This document shows, in pieces, positions 1-12,500 of a stretch of 64,000 nucleotides of DNA; position 1 is the first letter of the stretch; each line of letters begins with the position of its first letter. This DNA comes from Chitinophaga filiformis (GTDB taxonomy: Bacteria > Bacteroidota > Bacteroidia > Chitinophagales > Chitinophagaceae). The DNA lies in the NCBI RefSeq assembly GCF_021646545.1, contig NZ_JAKIRP010000003.1:496001-560000 (forward strand), given 5' to 3'. The position numbers and the translations under genes were made by a program. The notes beneath the pieces were generated by a model that ran no database searches, was not told where the DNA came from, and was given only the letters and a program-made list of their open reading frames with translations.

Positions 1-832
1 TCCGCAGGTTGAATATGGCCTCCTGCGCCACTGCTGTCTCGAACTCCACGTAGTGATTAAAATGAGCCATGATAGCCAGGTGCTTTCCTGCAGCGGTTAC
101 TTTGGCTAATAACTCCAACAACTCGTCCTTGTCGGTGTCTGTCACGAACTTGTGAGGCCAGTAGCTGAGCGATTTCGTCCCTATCCTGATCACCTTCAGG
201 CTTTTCACTTCCAGCAGGGGCAGCAGATAATTTGCCAGGATACGGGGACTCATAACCATAGGGTCCCCTCCTGTCAGCAACACATCTGAGATGTAAGGAT
301 TAGCCTTGAGGTAGGCTACCAGCGGCTCTATTTCTTTCGCCTGCATCTTGAAGCCCGGTTCATTAACGAACTGAGGCCACCTGAAGCAGAACGTGCAATA
401 AGCGTGGCAGGTCTGGCTATGACTGGGAAAGAACAGTATAGTATTACGGTATTTATGTTGCATACCATCCAGCTTTTCTCCCAGGAAATAAGGTGTATTA
501 TGATCCACCTGGCCAGCAGGATGTGGATTCAATGACAACCGTATATCATGGATCAGATTACGGTAGGATACCTCATCCATGTTCCGCATTCCCCATTTCA
601 ATTGATCATAATGTAATTCGGTCAGCATTTCCTTATGTGGAAAGTTCAGGCGAAAGATCGGGTCGTCGGGAACATTTGTCCAGTTAATAAGATTCTCCAA
701 TACGTAGTTATTCGTCTTAAAAGGATAGATCTCACTAACTATTCTGATGTCCTCCATCTGCCTGTGATCCAGTAACATTAATTGGGGAATCTTATCAAGC
801 TGATTGATATTGTATGATTTGAACTTAAACAT
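1..832 (-). CDS. KamA-like radical SAM aminomutase family protein (3' end beyond window)
   Basis: The gene starts at the ATG at 830-832 and stays open for 277 codons to the window edge, so its C-terminus is missing. A radical SAM cluster motif C142-x3-C146-x2-C149 (CHAYCTFC) is present, followed by FRWPQF, a TGGDP motif near residue 187, RIGTKSLSYWP near 216 and AHFNH near 256. These order and spacings match the lysine 2,3-aminomutase (KamA/YodO) family, whose members move an alpha-amino group to the beta carbon using SAM, a 4Fe-4S cluster and PLP. The sequence around the cysteines belongs to the CxxYCTFCFRWPQF subgroup rather than to classical KamA, so the substrate is uncertain. It sits 48 bp downstream of the oxygenase gene in the same operon. 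Inference: it may supply a beta-amino acid or modify a residue of the peptide. The PLP-binding lysine would lie outside the window and could not be checked. Confidence 0.85.
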   Translation of the reverse strand, partial: MFKFKSYNINQLDKIPQLMLLDHRQMEDIRIVSEIYPFKTNNYVLENLINWTNVPDDPIFRLNFPHKEMLTELHYDQLKWGMRNMDEVSYRNLIHDIRLSLNPHPAGQVDHNTPYFLGEKLDGMQHKYRNTILFFPSHSQTCHAYCTFCFRWPQFVNEPGFKMQAKEIEPLVAYLKANPYISDVLLTGGDPMVMSPRILANYLLPLLEVKSLKVIRIGTKSLSYWPHKFVTDTDKDELLELLAKVTAAGKHLAIMAHFNHYVEFETAVAQEAIFNLR

Positions 833-880
833 TACAAAAAATTGAAAGGGAGTTTACGAAAAGGGGAAGCATCTCCGGAC

Positions 881-1846
881 TCAGGCCATCGAAACCAATA
901 TCTTTCTATCTCCGGTAAATGGCAGACGACCATGTAGCGACAGCATATTATCCACCATCAACAGATCACCATTTTCCCAGGGAACAGGAACTGTTACGTC
1001 GTCCATTACCCGGATGATCTCATCGATATATTCTTTCTGTATCTCTGAGCCATCGCCGTAACGGGCATACATAGGCAGTCCATTAGGATCATTATTTGCC
1101 AGGAACATCAGGGTTTCAAACACTTCCTCACCATAAATGACAGGATAAAACTGATCTACCTGGTTAAACCATAAGCGGTCGCCGGTAACAGGATGTTTCC
1201 TGATGGCGGGTCTTGTCTGTTCGAGTCGCACGGCACCGTCAGGTTGCCATTTAACGGTGATACCGTTTTCATTGCAATAAGACTCCATGAACTGTTTATC
1301 TGTCGTTTCGAATGCTTCCTGCCAGGAAGGACCAAGTCCTGCACCGCCGTGCAGATTGCGGATATAAGTAATGCCTTTCGCTTCAAATTCTTCTACTATA
1401 GCAGGAGAAAGTAATTCCAGCACCTTCTTGCAATCGCCGACGGTTGTTTCACCTCCCGTATCTGCTTTGTTGATACAGCAAAAGAAGATATGCGCCGGCC
1501 AGAGATTAGAATAGGAAAATTCAGTGTGCAGGCGGATGATAGACGCTGCATCGTATTCGGAGGCATTGTATACATTGGAGGTATGTTTGCTTCTGCTGGA
1601 ATTCCCATCCAGGAAACTGGAGGAGGCAGGATGCAGACGTTTCATTAACCCGCTAAAAGCGTCAATAGAATCTATATTAATGCCTCTTACGTGAATAGCA
1701 CCATTTCTCAGCAGTGTCGATTCCATGAGTTCGCGTTTCTCATGGTACCAGTCAGCGAAGAAATCAGTGCTTACCTGCTCTTCAAATTTCAGGAACACGG
1801 GCAGTTTATCCTCACCTATGTGAGCAATAGATTTAGTTAAGTTCAT
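881..1846 (-). CDS. TauD/SyrP-type Fe(II)/2-oxoglutarate-dependent oxygenase
   Basis: A 321-residue protein of the TauD/TfdA (clavaminate synthase-like) fold. The iron triad reads H107-x-E109 (LHTEFSYS, followed by WPAHIFF) and distal H305 (DNMLSLHGR), with R314 (TGDR) placed to bind 2-oxoglutarate. A GGET segment at 131-134 is typical of the family. The HxE form is shared with the NRPS-associated SyrP, AsnO and VioC-like enzymes, which hydroxylate the beta carbon of amino acids such as Asp, Asn or Arg, either free or carrier-bound. It lies 26 bp downstream of the CmlA-type hydroxylase. Inference: it beta-hydroxylates Asp, Asn or another residue of the peptide; the sequence does not fix the substrate. 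The start is the ATG at 1844-1846; an ATG slightly upstream is out of frame. Confidence 0.9.
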   Translation of the reverse strand: MNLTKSIAHIGEDKLPVFLKFEEQVSTDFFADWYHEKRELMESTLLRNGAIHVRGINIDSIDAFSGLMKRLHPASSSFLDGNSSRSKHTSNVYNASEYDAASIIRLHTEFSYSNLWPAHIFFCCINKADTGGETTVGDCKKVLELLSPAIVEEFEAKGITYIRNLHGGAGLGPSWQEAFETTDKQFMESYCNENGITVKWQPDGAVRLEQTRPAIRKHPVTGDRLWFNQVDQFYPVIYGEEVFETLMFLANNDPNGLPMYARYGDGSEIQKEYIDEIIRVMDDVTVPVPWENGDLLMVDNMLSLHGRLPFTGDRKILVSMA

Positions 1847-1872
1847 ACATGAAGGTTTAGCGATGTTATAAA

Positions 1873-3471
1873 TCAGATTTCATACAATAATTCTTTTTCG
1901 CCGAACAGTCTCTCTGCGGCTATGTTGTTTTCTCCGCAATCTGTGATCAGCTTATTGGATGCTACAATGGGGTTGGCATCCTCATGATATCTTACACTGC
2001 TGATAAATTCAATCCAGGGTTCCAGCCCCATTGCGTACACATACAATTCACGGGGTTTAAATGTACTCACGAGCGCTTGTCCGCGGGGAAAGTTGGACCC
2101 TGCCAGCCTGCGGGAAAGATCCTTTTCTCTTTGTATCTCTTCCGTCATCAGTGGTCCGTATACCCATGTAAAGGGCGCACCATCGCACTCCATACCGAGG
2201 AAGATGATATCCACGGGCCCCGTCTGTTTCACGACGTGTTCATACAAGCGGGGTTCTATATTGCATGAGTCAGCGAGGAATAACATGGACTGTGAACCGA
2301 TCCTCACATGATAGCAGAGCTTCGAACGGATGTTCAGGTCACCGTGTTCACCGAGGAAAGGTAGGCCGGTAATTGTACAGTTACTGAAAGTGATAGACTC
2401 CATTTCTTCCAGTTCCACTACATTATGGAAACCGATCATGTTGAACATCAGCTTAAGATTCGGGTCCTGCAGGTTCCCCATACTGCCTCTCGGTACAATG
2501 ATCTTTTTGGTCTTATGACGCAGATAGAGCATGGTTTCAAACAGGATATGGTCCTGGTGATTGTGTGTGATCAGGATATAGTCTATTTCCTCTGGCAGAT
2601 CGCTGTAAGAGAATCTTTCCACCTCGGCCTGGTAACCGTAATAACTGATAACAGGATCCACGAGAATTGATATTTCCTTCGTTTCTACCAGGATACAGGC
2701 ATGTCCGAAGTAACGCATCCGTATTTTATCACCGGTATAACGTTCGTATTTAGGAGGGGCCTCTGTTGTGAAAAATGATTGGAACAGTTCAAGATCTTCA
2801 TCAGCGATGCCCAATGCATCTTTTATTTCACTGAAACTACCCGGAACCGTCCTCATACGATGCAGGCGGTCTACCAGGCTGCTGGAGAAAGGAATATTCA
2901 GTTCTATACTGGTCGTATCTTTCAACCTTGCTGTACTCAGTACAAAAGGGCGTTCATCGTTGGTGGTAAGCCACATAGCCAGACTCTGCGCGTTCTCGTT
3001 GTAATATTCACTCTTATACATCAGCTGCTCGAAAAAACGGAAACCGGGATTGTTATGCAGATCGTAATTGATCTCAACAAGTCCTTTCAATATATCAGGT
3101 ACTCTTTCATACAAAGGATCCAGCGAGAACCCGTGCGCTTCCTGCTGCAAGAGGTTGTCCAGATCCTTGATAGCTTCGGCAAGTTCCAGCATGTGTTTCC
3201 TGCTTTCTTTTGTTTCAGCGATCAGTTGTTTAATATCCTCTGCCCGGTTCGTATCATAGTTCATGAACGGTCCTCCCAGCATTTTCGGATTACGGATAGC
3301 TGCAGCGTGCACCTGCGGCGCCTGTACATAAGAGCTCATGATCCTGAGGTGCCTCGACTGTATGTTCATAGCCGCTGTTGGGGGATAGATCAGGTGCGTC
3401 CAGGCATACCACTTATCTATTAAGGGTTCTAATACCACATTGGGTCTGAGGTATACCACTTCATTTTCCAT
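1873..3471 (-). CDS. CmlA-type diiron beta-hydroxylase (metallo-beta-lactamase fold)
   Basis: A 532-residue protein that looks like CmlA of chloramphenicol biosynthesis along its whole length, and CmlA is about the same size. The N-terminal half carries the CmlA-like opening (YLRPNVVLEPL, then WYAW, RHLRIM and GGPF) and is thought in this family to recognise carrier-bound substrate. The C-terminal half is a metallo-beta-lactamase fold with ITHNHQDH (H303, H305, D307, H308), LGEHGD (E375) and LADS (D401) as metal ligands. Family members CmlA and FrsH use a diiron centre and O2 to beta-hydroxylate aminoacyl groups bound to NRPS carrier proteins. Here it lies 29 bp after the terminal NRPS gene, so it probably acts in trans on one or more modules of this assembly line. 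Which residue is hydroxylated cannot be read from the sequence. Confidence 0.92.
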   Translation of the reverse strand: MENEVVYLRPNVVLEPLIDKWYAWTHLIYPPTAAMNIQSRHLRIMSSYVQAPQVHAAAIRNPKMLGGPFMNYDTNRAEDIKQLIAETKESRKHMLELAEAIKDLDNLLQQEAHGFSLDPLYERVPDILKGLVEINYDLHNNPGFRFFEQLMYKSEYYNENAQSLAMWLTTNDERPFVLSTARLKDTTSIELNIPFSSSLVDRLHRMRTVPGSFSEIKDALGIADEDLELFQSFFTTEAPPKYERYTGDKIRMRYFGHACILVETKEISILVDPVISYYGYQAEVERFSYSDLPEEIDYILITHNHQDHILFETMLYLRHKTKKIIVPRGSMGNLQDPNLKLMFNMIGFHNVVELEEMESITFSNCTITGLPFLGEHGDLNIRSKLCYHVRIGSQSMLFLADSCNIEPRLYEHVVKQTGPVDIIFLGMECDGAPFTWVYGPLMTEEIQREKDLSRRLAGSNFPRGQALVSTFKPRELYVYAMGLEPWIEFISSVRYHEDANPIVASNKLITDCGENNIAAERLFGEKELLYEI

Positions 3472-3500
3472 AAAAACAATATTAACGTTAACAAAACGGG

Positions 3501-6500
3501 TTACTTATCCTTGTCTGTGATGCTTGTTACCACCAATTGCAGGTTCCTGGGCAATGTGATGGCATCATAATGGTCTCCCTGTGTGAACAGATGCGTGAAG
3601 CGGCCGCTGGTATACCGTTCCCAATCTTTCATGTGGAGGAAATCATTATGAATATTCTGTTTGGCCTTAAAGGCGATAATATCTCCTTTTATCTTTCCTT
3701 TCTGTTCATACGCTTCGCTGAGACGGAGATTATGATAGAACAGTTGCTCGAGGTGGTTCCTGTGGGTATCTTCCAGCCCTACATCTGCCAGCCAGTCACG
3801 CAGCCAGTTTACCTCCTGCTGAATGGCATCCCTTGAAAGCTCTATCGACTGTTTACGTTTCTTTTTATCCCTGATGTCTCTGTCCAGGAGCAGCAAAGTG
3901 GTACGTATTCCTTTTTCCTCCAGCATCTTCGCTACTTCGAAGGCAATAGTACCACCGAAAGAGAAACCTGTCAGTACTACTTCCTTTCCTGGTTCATTCT
4001 CCAGTATAGCCGTCGCAAACCGCCTAACCTTTTGTTCGATGGTAGTGTCGAAATCTTTACCATCATCAAAGCCTGCATCCTGTAAACCATAGCAGTTATA
4101 TGTTCCCTGCAGCGCTTTACCCAGTTCCATATATAACAAGGAAGTACCTATCAGGGGCGCAAAGCAATACATACGGGGCAGATCCGGTTCTTTCCTGTTC
4201 AGGCTTAACAAAGTGCCCTTCTGTTCTCCACGTGTATCAGCGAGTGCTAACAGTGATTCAATAGTGGGATGGCCAAGGAAATCGCGCAGTGATAATCTCA
4301 GGTTAAGCTCCTTATTCATCCTTGATACCAGCTGCACCGCCCTCATGGAGTGACCTCCCAGTTCGAAGAAGCTGCTGGTAACACCCACAGCATCCAGGTT
4401 CAATACTTCTGCCCATATTACAGCCATCTGACTTTCCAGTTCATTGCGGGGTGCTACAAATGTTGTAAGACTATCTATTTCCGGCGCTGGCAGCAGGGTC
4501 TTATCTACCTTACCATTGGTGGTCAATGGTACAGCAGGTATCAGTATGAACCATGCAGGTACCATAAATGCAGGTAAGAACCTGCCGATATGCTGTTGCA
4601 GCTCTTTCCGGTCTACTGCTGTTTGTGCTGTATAATAAGCCACCAGGTACTCTTCCTGCTGAAGTGATGTTTTGGTTACGATGGCCTCTTTTATGCCGGG
4701 ATACTTCAGGATGGCAGACGCGATCTCGCCTGGTTCGATACGGAAACCATTCAGTTTGATCTGCTCATCCGCCCGTCCTGTATATTCAATCTCACCTTTA
4801 TGATTCCATCTTCCCTTATCACCACTGCGATATAATTTGCCAGGACCAAAAGGATCAGTAACAAAGCGGGCAGCAGTCAGTTCTTCCCTGTTGAGATAGC
4901 CAATAGCCACGCCTGCGCCACCGATATAGATCTCTCCTTCTACACCTACAGGCTGCAGTTGTTGCAGTTCATCGAGAATATAGATCTGTGCATTATCTAT
5001 AGGCTTACCAATAGTAATATAATCTGCGGATGTTATTTCACTGACTGTACAACCCACCGTTGTTTCCGTCGGACCGTATTCATTGAAGATCCTCATCTGA
5101 GGGTTCAACTCTTTCAGTGTGAGAACATGATCTGGCAGGAGGGCTTCTCCACCTACAATGGCAGTATTGACAGCCGTTTTCTCTAACTGTAGGCTTGCCA
5201 GTACACGTATATGTGCCGGTGTGATCTTTACCGCCGTCAGCCTGTCGTTTGTAAAGACCTCTTTCAGCGCTGCCAGTACATCTTCTTCCGGCGTCAGGCA
5301 TACTTCATCACCACGCAGTAAGCCACTCAGCAGACTGGTAATGGTAAGGTCGAAAGACAATGAAGAGAATACGCCGAATACATGGCCGGTGGTATTGTCA
5401 AAGTAGTGACGGTTAACGAATGTCAGGTAGTTCATCAGAGATGCATGAGAGATCAGCACTCCTTTTGGCATACCTGTAGAACCGGAAGTGTAGATGATGT
5501 ATGCGGGAGCTTCCTGGTTTACAGCTGGCAGTGTTCCGGGCACCGTCTGATCAATATCCTTTACAGCCCCATTCAGTGCCAGTACCCTTCCGCTCCACGG
5601 CCATCCGTCATGATCTGTCATTAACAATGTGGCCGCCGCATCATCGAGAATGTACCTGATCCTGTCTTCAGGCAGGGTACTGTCTATTGGAAGATAGGCG
5701 GCTCCTGTTTTGAGAATAGCCAGTATACTGATAAGCGACCACTCATTCCTGTTGACCATGATCGCCACCACATCTCCCGCTTTTGCCTGGTAGTGTTGTA
5801 TGAGATAAGCAGCCAGTTTATCTGACAAGCTATCTAATGCTGTAAATGTGTACTTTGTCTTACCAGCAATAAGTGCATTCTTGTCAGGATGCATAGCAGC
5901 TACCTTCCTGAAGGCGTCTACAATGGTCACTGAAGGAATATCTGCACTGGTATCATTCAGTGTTGTCAACAGCAGCGTTTCTTCCTGCGCAGGAAGAAAT
6001 TTTATACGGTTCAGCGATAAAGCTGGATATTCTCCTGCATTGATGATCAACTGATATATGTGTTCACAGAGACGGACCATTCTGGCCTCGTCAAACAACA
6101 CTGTACTATACTCCAAGGTCAGTAAAAGATCATCTCCCTGTTTTCTGAAGAAGAATGTGAGATCAAACTTACTGATCTCTGTGGCTACTGATGCTTCTTC
6201 CACAAGCATATCCTGCAGGTTCAACAGGTCTTCTTCCTTCCTGTCTTCATCCTGTAATACCAGCATGACATTGAACAGCGTGCGCTTATTGAGCGGCTTG
6301 TATTCATTCACGGCATCTACCAGCAACTCAAACGGGAATGATATGCGGTCGTAAGCAGCAATAGCATTCGCCTTCACTTCCCTGAGCAAGGCATCAAATC
6401 CACATTCCTCATCAATCCGCGAACGAAGCGCGATGGTATTCAGAAAGAAGCCTATCTGATTTTGCAGATCGGGATGTTCCCTGCCGGTAACAGGCAATCC

Positions 6501-9500
6501 AAGCACAATATCCTTGTCTCCCGTATAACGATAGATCAGCAGCTTAACGATAGCAGCAAGCCCCATCATAAGTGTGGCCTCCTGTTCTTTTATCAGGGTG
6601 AAGAGTTTTCCGTTAAGTACTCCCTGCATCCTGCTGTAATATCTCTTGCCCGTATTATCCGGTATAGCAGGTCTTGGTCTGTCAGCCGGCAGTTCCAGCA
6701 CCGGTATATCGCCCGAGAAGCGATTTACCCAGTATTCCCGGTGTTCCGACATCTTTGCGATGTTCTCCTCATTCTTCGTCCACATCACAAAGTCCCGGAA
6801 CTGCAAGGGCAGCGGTTCCAATGGATTGGGTCTGTCTTCCAGGCATGCGGAGTACAGTATTACCAGTTCACGCATCATGACCTGCATCGACCATTCATCT
6901 GCAATGATATGATGTATACATACCAGGAAAAGGTATTGGTCATCTTTTACCTGCCACAGCTTTAATCTTAATAATGGTCCCATCCTGAGATTAATAGGAA
7001 TACCGGCCCATTCTTCCGCCGCTACGAGGCTTTGCTGTTCCGCATCAGGAAGCGCCCGCAGGTCTTCAAAGCTTATCCAGTTATCGAAATCGTCATATTG
7101 TTTTATCTGCTGCACAGGTTTGTCGTTCACCAGGAACAGCACGGAGCGCAATATTTCATAACGCTCCACCAGCAGGCGTACAGCTGCTTCAAATGCAGTC
7201 CTGTTAAATGGTCCTCTAAGCCAGTAGGTATACGGCATATTGAACGTTTCCAGGTTGTTGAGCATCTGCTGCTGAATCCATAAGCGTTCCTGACTATTGG
7301 AAAGCGGATAATATTCCTGTACAGGCGCCGGCGGTATAGCGCTGAATAATTGTTTTCCACTCTGGTCTATCAGGGCAGCCAGGTCGGATAATACCGACCG
7401 CAGGAAAATTTCTTTCAGCGGTAGTTTTACTTCAAGACGTTTATAGATCAGGGAGGCTGTCTGTATCGCTTTCAGTGAGTGTCCTCCTAATGTGAAGAAG
7501 TTGTCGTTCCTGCCGATGTTCTTTGTACCGAGTACCTCTTCCCATATCTTAGCCAGCACCTTCTCCGTCATTGTTTCCGGGGCTATATAAGCACCTTTGG
7601 TTAGTCCGGGCACTGGCAGACGGGCACGGTCCACTTTGCCATTCCTGTTCAGCGGAACAGCATCCAGCAGCACCAGGTGAGCCGGCACCATATAATCCGG
7701 CAGGAAACGCTGCAGATATTCGCGGACGGTATCTGGCTGTATATTCCTGTCGCTAGCATAGTAAGCTACCAGGTATTTATCGGCGCCATTACCATAAGCC
7801 AGTACAGTAGCATGGGTAATGCCCTCCAGCCTGATCATCAGGGCCTGAATTTCACCCGGCTCTATACGGTAACCACGGATCTTCACCTGGAAATCTGCCC
7901 TGCCATTGAACCGGATCAATCCTTCCTCCGTCCATGAGCAGACATCACCGGTATTGTACATCACCGTGCCGGGTTGGTACGGATTATCAATGAAGCGACT
8001 GGCTGTCAGCTCCGGCTGTCCCAGGTACCCAGTGGCAATACCAGGTCCGCTGAAATATATTACGCCCGGAACACCTACCGGTAATAATTGCAGATTAGCA
8101 TCCAGGATATATGCCGGCATATTGGATAAACCCCGGCCTAAGATCAGTGATTCATTCGCTTTCGTAAGCTGATACCAGGTACAGTAAATAGTAGTCTCTG
8201 TAGGACCATACATATTCCACAACACCTTACATCTATCCAGCAGCCGTTGTGCCAGCGATGCACTCAGGGTATCTCCCCCTGTGATGATCGTCAGTCCTTC
8301 TGTTCCATTCCACCCACTTTCAGTCAGCAGGTGCCACATACCCGGCGTTGCCTGCATAAAAGTGATTCCCTGCTGCATCATCAGCTGCAGCGCCTCAGGA
8401 GAGTGGACCTCATCCCTGCTGGCCAATACCACCGTAGCCCCATTTATCAATGGCAGCAGCAATTCCAGTACAGACATATCAAACGAAGCCGTTGTAATAG
8501 CCAGTAACTTATCGGTATTGTTGATACCCGTCTTTTTGCTAAGCCCCTGGAACAGATTATAAACCGCGCCATGAGGGATCATTACGCCTTTTGGTTTACC
8601 GGTGGAACCTGAGGTATAGATCACATAAGCTACATCCGCTGGCTGGATTTCATGAACACTGACTACTGCGTCTGACAACAGTTCTTCTGTGATTATCTGT
8701 CCCTGATAGAACGACAGTAAGGGCACTTCTTCCACTCCTGCAACAACTGCAGTTGCCTCACTGGTCTCAAGCAGGTATTGTAATCTTTCTGGCGGAGCGG
8801 TGATATCAAGTGGCAGATAACCGGCACCGGATTTAAGTATCCCCAGTATGGCAATCAGTAGCCATTCATTACGATCCACCATCACGGCTACGAGTTTATT
8901 AGCGCCCGCATAACCGTTGTGCTGCAGATAGGCGGCCAGTCTGTCGGCGCGTTTATTAAGCTCAGCGTACGTTATCTGCCGTTTACCGCTAACAAGCGCT
9001 ATCGCTCCCGGTGTAGTTGCTGCGTGTCTGCCGATCAGTGTCCCCAGCGGTGTAAAGGGCGGGAATTCCTCTGCTATGTTATTATAGTTATGCAGCAAGT
9101 CATGTTCTTCTTCAGGACTCAGGTAAGACAATCGCGATATTGGTGTAGACGGTGCAGCTACTGCCGCTTCTATCAGCCGATGCAGATGTTGCCCCATACG
9201 TGTGATGCGGGCATGCGTAAACAGCGCACTGTTATATTCTATCTGCAATTGCAGACCATCCGCCTGTTGTTTAAAATAGAAGGTAATATCAAACTTGCTG
9301 CCCCCAAGATGCATATCCAGCTCTTCGTCACGACGGACTGTTCCGCCTACAGGCACTTCTTCATCTGCATCCCTGAGCACTATCATGACGTCAAAAATTG
9401 CCGAGCGGCTTACATCGCGGTTAATGTCTATGTCTTCCACCAGCAGATTGAAAGGATATTCCTGGTTAGCGTACGCTTCCAGCGCTGTCTCTCTTACAGC

Positions 9501-12500
9501 CAACAGATTGCCGGCAAAGCCCTCGTCTCCTGTGAGCGTGGTTCTAAGTACCAGGGTGTTCACATACAAGCCTATCTGGTCTTCCAGATCAGGGTGTTCC
9601 CTTCCGGCTACGGGCGTACCGACAACAATGTCTGTTTGCCCCGTATAACGATACAGGAGAGATTTCACGGCCGCCACCAATCCCATGAACAAGGTAGCCT
9701 GCTTACCAGCCACCAGTGACTGTAGTGCTGCCAGCACCTCGGCCGGAATAGTATGGTAATAATTTCCTCCCTCAAAACGCTGTATAGGCGGACGAGGGAA
9801 ATCAGCAGGCAGTTCCAGTACAGGCAGATCTTCCTGCAGCTTACTCCTCCAGTATGCCTGCTGCGCCAATAGTGACGCACTATCACGATTATTGCGCTGC
9901 CAGCTTGTATAATCTTTGTATTGAACAGACAGCACCGGCAAACGAGCCTCTTCCTTGTTCTCCAGCGCCGTATAGATAGTTGTAAGTTCGCGCTTCAGTA
10001 CCTGTAGCGACCATTCATCTGCAATGATGTGATGAATAACCAGCACGAGATAATGATGCGTGTCACTATCACTAAATACAGCGGCCCTTAACAAAGGACC
10101 ATTACTAAGATCAAAAGGCTGGCGGGTGAATGCCGCTATCTTCGCCTGCAGACTGCTATCGGCAGCTTCGCTATGCAAATGGAAACCGGCAGATTGTCTC
10201 ACCATCTGCACCGGCTTACCATCTATAGTATCAAATACGGTACGCAATATTTCATGACGGGCGATGAGGATCCCGAATGCTGCTGCAAGCAACTCCCGGT
10301 CCAGCTTACCCTCGTATTCAAACACCTCTGTGATAGAATACGCCAGGTCAATACCATCAAACTGATGTAATACCCACAGCCGCTGTTGTGCATAAGACAC
10401 AGGGTAATAAGCCGCAGGTGCTGCTGATGGTATGGCTATATATTGTTCACGTTTGGAATGCTGTATGAAGGATGCCAGCGCTTCCAGCGTGGGATGTTTA
10501 AACACATCTTTCAGCGAGATCTTCACAGAAAGGTCTTTATACACCCTGGCTACCAGCTGCATGGCTTTTAATGAATGTCCTCCGCAGGTAAAGAAGTCGT
10601 CCGTTACACTTACCTGTGACAGACCAAGAATATCTCTCCATATTGCTGCGAGTTGTTTCTCCAGCTTGTTACGCGGTGCGATGTACTGGTTTCCGGTGGT
10701 AGTCAGCGGAACGGGTAGTTTTACTTTATCCACCTTTCCGTTGCTGTTCAGCGGCATAGCCTCCAGCTGTACGTACCAATTGGGAACCATGTACTCTGGC
10801 AGGGACTGCGACAAGTATGTCCTCAAATCCGCTGTAGTGATACTATGATCTGCCGTATAGTAGGCCACCAGCTGTTTATCCTCTTTTTGTGTCACTACAG
10901 TAACAAACACTTCCTTCACACCCTCATAAGCAGACAGCGCCTGCGCGATCTCTGCTGTTTCGATACGATAACCGCGGATCTTATGCTGTTCGTCCCTTCT
11001 GCCGGCATATCCTAATTGTCCGTTAAAGTACCAGCGCCCACGGTCGCCACTACGATATAAGAGATGATCGGTTAAGGTATGATGTATAAACTTCCCGGCT
11101 GTAAGCTGTGGTTGCCCGAGATAACCAGCTGCCACCCCGGTACCTCCGATAAAGATCTCACCCTCAATACCTACAGGCGACAACTGCAGCCTGTCGTCCA
11201 GTACGAGGATCTGCGCATTGGCCACAGGTGTTCCTATGTAGATACGGTTGTCGTCCTTCACTTCATAAACAGTACATCCTACTGTCGTTTCTGTAGGACC
11301 ATATTCGTTAAAGATCCTGATATCAGGGTTGAGTTGTCGTAATATCCTGATATGTCCACTATGCAATTCTTCGCCTCCGGCGATGATCGTATGGACTTTG
11401 GTAGCCGTAATATTGAGCAGTTCCAGCGCACTGATATGAGAGGGCGTCAGCTTCACCGCATTTACTACAGCACTGGTGAAAGTTTCAGATAATACCTGTT
11501 CGATGTTCTCTCCGGGGAAGAGCTGCACACTGTCTCCTCTCAGCAATCCTGACAGAAGCCCTGTAATCGTGAGGTCGAAAGATAAGGATGTAAACACACT
11601 GAAAACATTGCCCCGCTGATCATTGAAGTACCAGCTATTGGCCCATAACAGATAATTCAGGAGTGCTTTATGTTGTATAATAACGCCCTTAGGATTGCCG
11701 GTGGAGCCAGATGTATACATTACATAGGCCACATCTTCCGGAGCAACAAGCGGCAAGGGACCGCTCTCCCATTGTGTAATACCTGTGCGGATAGCGGATG
11801 TAGACAGTACCGGCACATCTGCGATAGTGATTTCTTCATCTGCAATCACTAATACCGCCGCAGTGTCTCTGAGAATATAACTGATCCGCTGAACAGGATA
11901 AGTAACATCCATCGGCACATATGCGGCGCCTGCTTTCAAAACGGCCAGTACAGAAACGACCGCCCACTCATTCCGTGGTAAAAGCAACCCAACTATATTA
12001 CCTGGTTTTAAGCCATAATGGCTGATAAGACGCGTAGCCAGACGGTTAGTATAGTCGTCCAGTGTTGAGAAAGACATTTGCCGTTCTTCGCACAATATTG
12101 CAGGAAGGTCTGCCCAGACAGGGCTGCGCAAGCCCAAGAGTGCCGGCAAAGTATCTTTGCTAATCGGTGCTACTGTTTTATTGAATACATGTAACAGTCT
12201 CTCTTTTTCCCCGGCATCCAGGAAATCCGCATCAATAACAGCAGCTCCGCCACATAATTGTTCCAGCAGTTTTCCGAAGTGCCGACCCATGAGCTCAATC
12301 CTTTCTCTTGCGAAGAGATCTGTGTTATATTCCAATGTCAGCGTAATACCATCTCCACGGTCGAGGAACCAGAAGGTAAGATCATATAAGCTGGTAGTAA
12401 CACCCACCCTGTCTTCTTCTACCTGCAGACCATTCATTTGTGGTATAACTTCTTCCGCCTGCATACCCTGTTGCATGACCACTGCCACATCAAAAATGGG

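Noticed and set aside
1-832. Truncated pseudogene
   Set aside because: The frame is intact to the window edge; the missing part is due to where the window ends.
2779-3423. Plus-strand open frame of 214 codons
   Set aside because: It lies entirely antisense to the CmlA-type gene, has no domain-like sequence and is explained by codon bias of the real gene.
3482-3491. Perfect 10-bp palindrome TTAACGTTAA between two genes
   Set aside because: Too short and AT-rich for a terminator, in a 29-bp gap inside an evident operon; one such palindrome by chance is not surprising.
8919-9719. Plus-strand open frame of 266 codons
   Set aside because: Antisense to the TE-protein NRPS; composition is Cys/Arg/Gln-rich without family features, as expected of a mirror frame.
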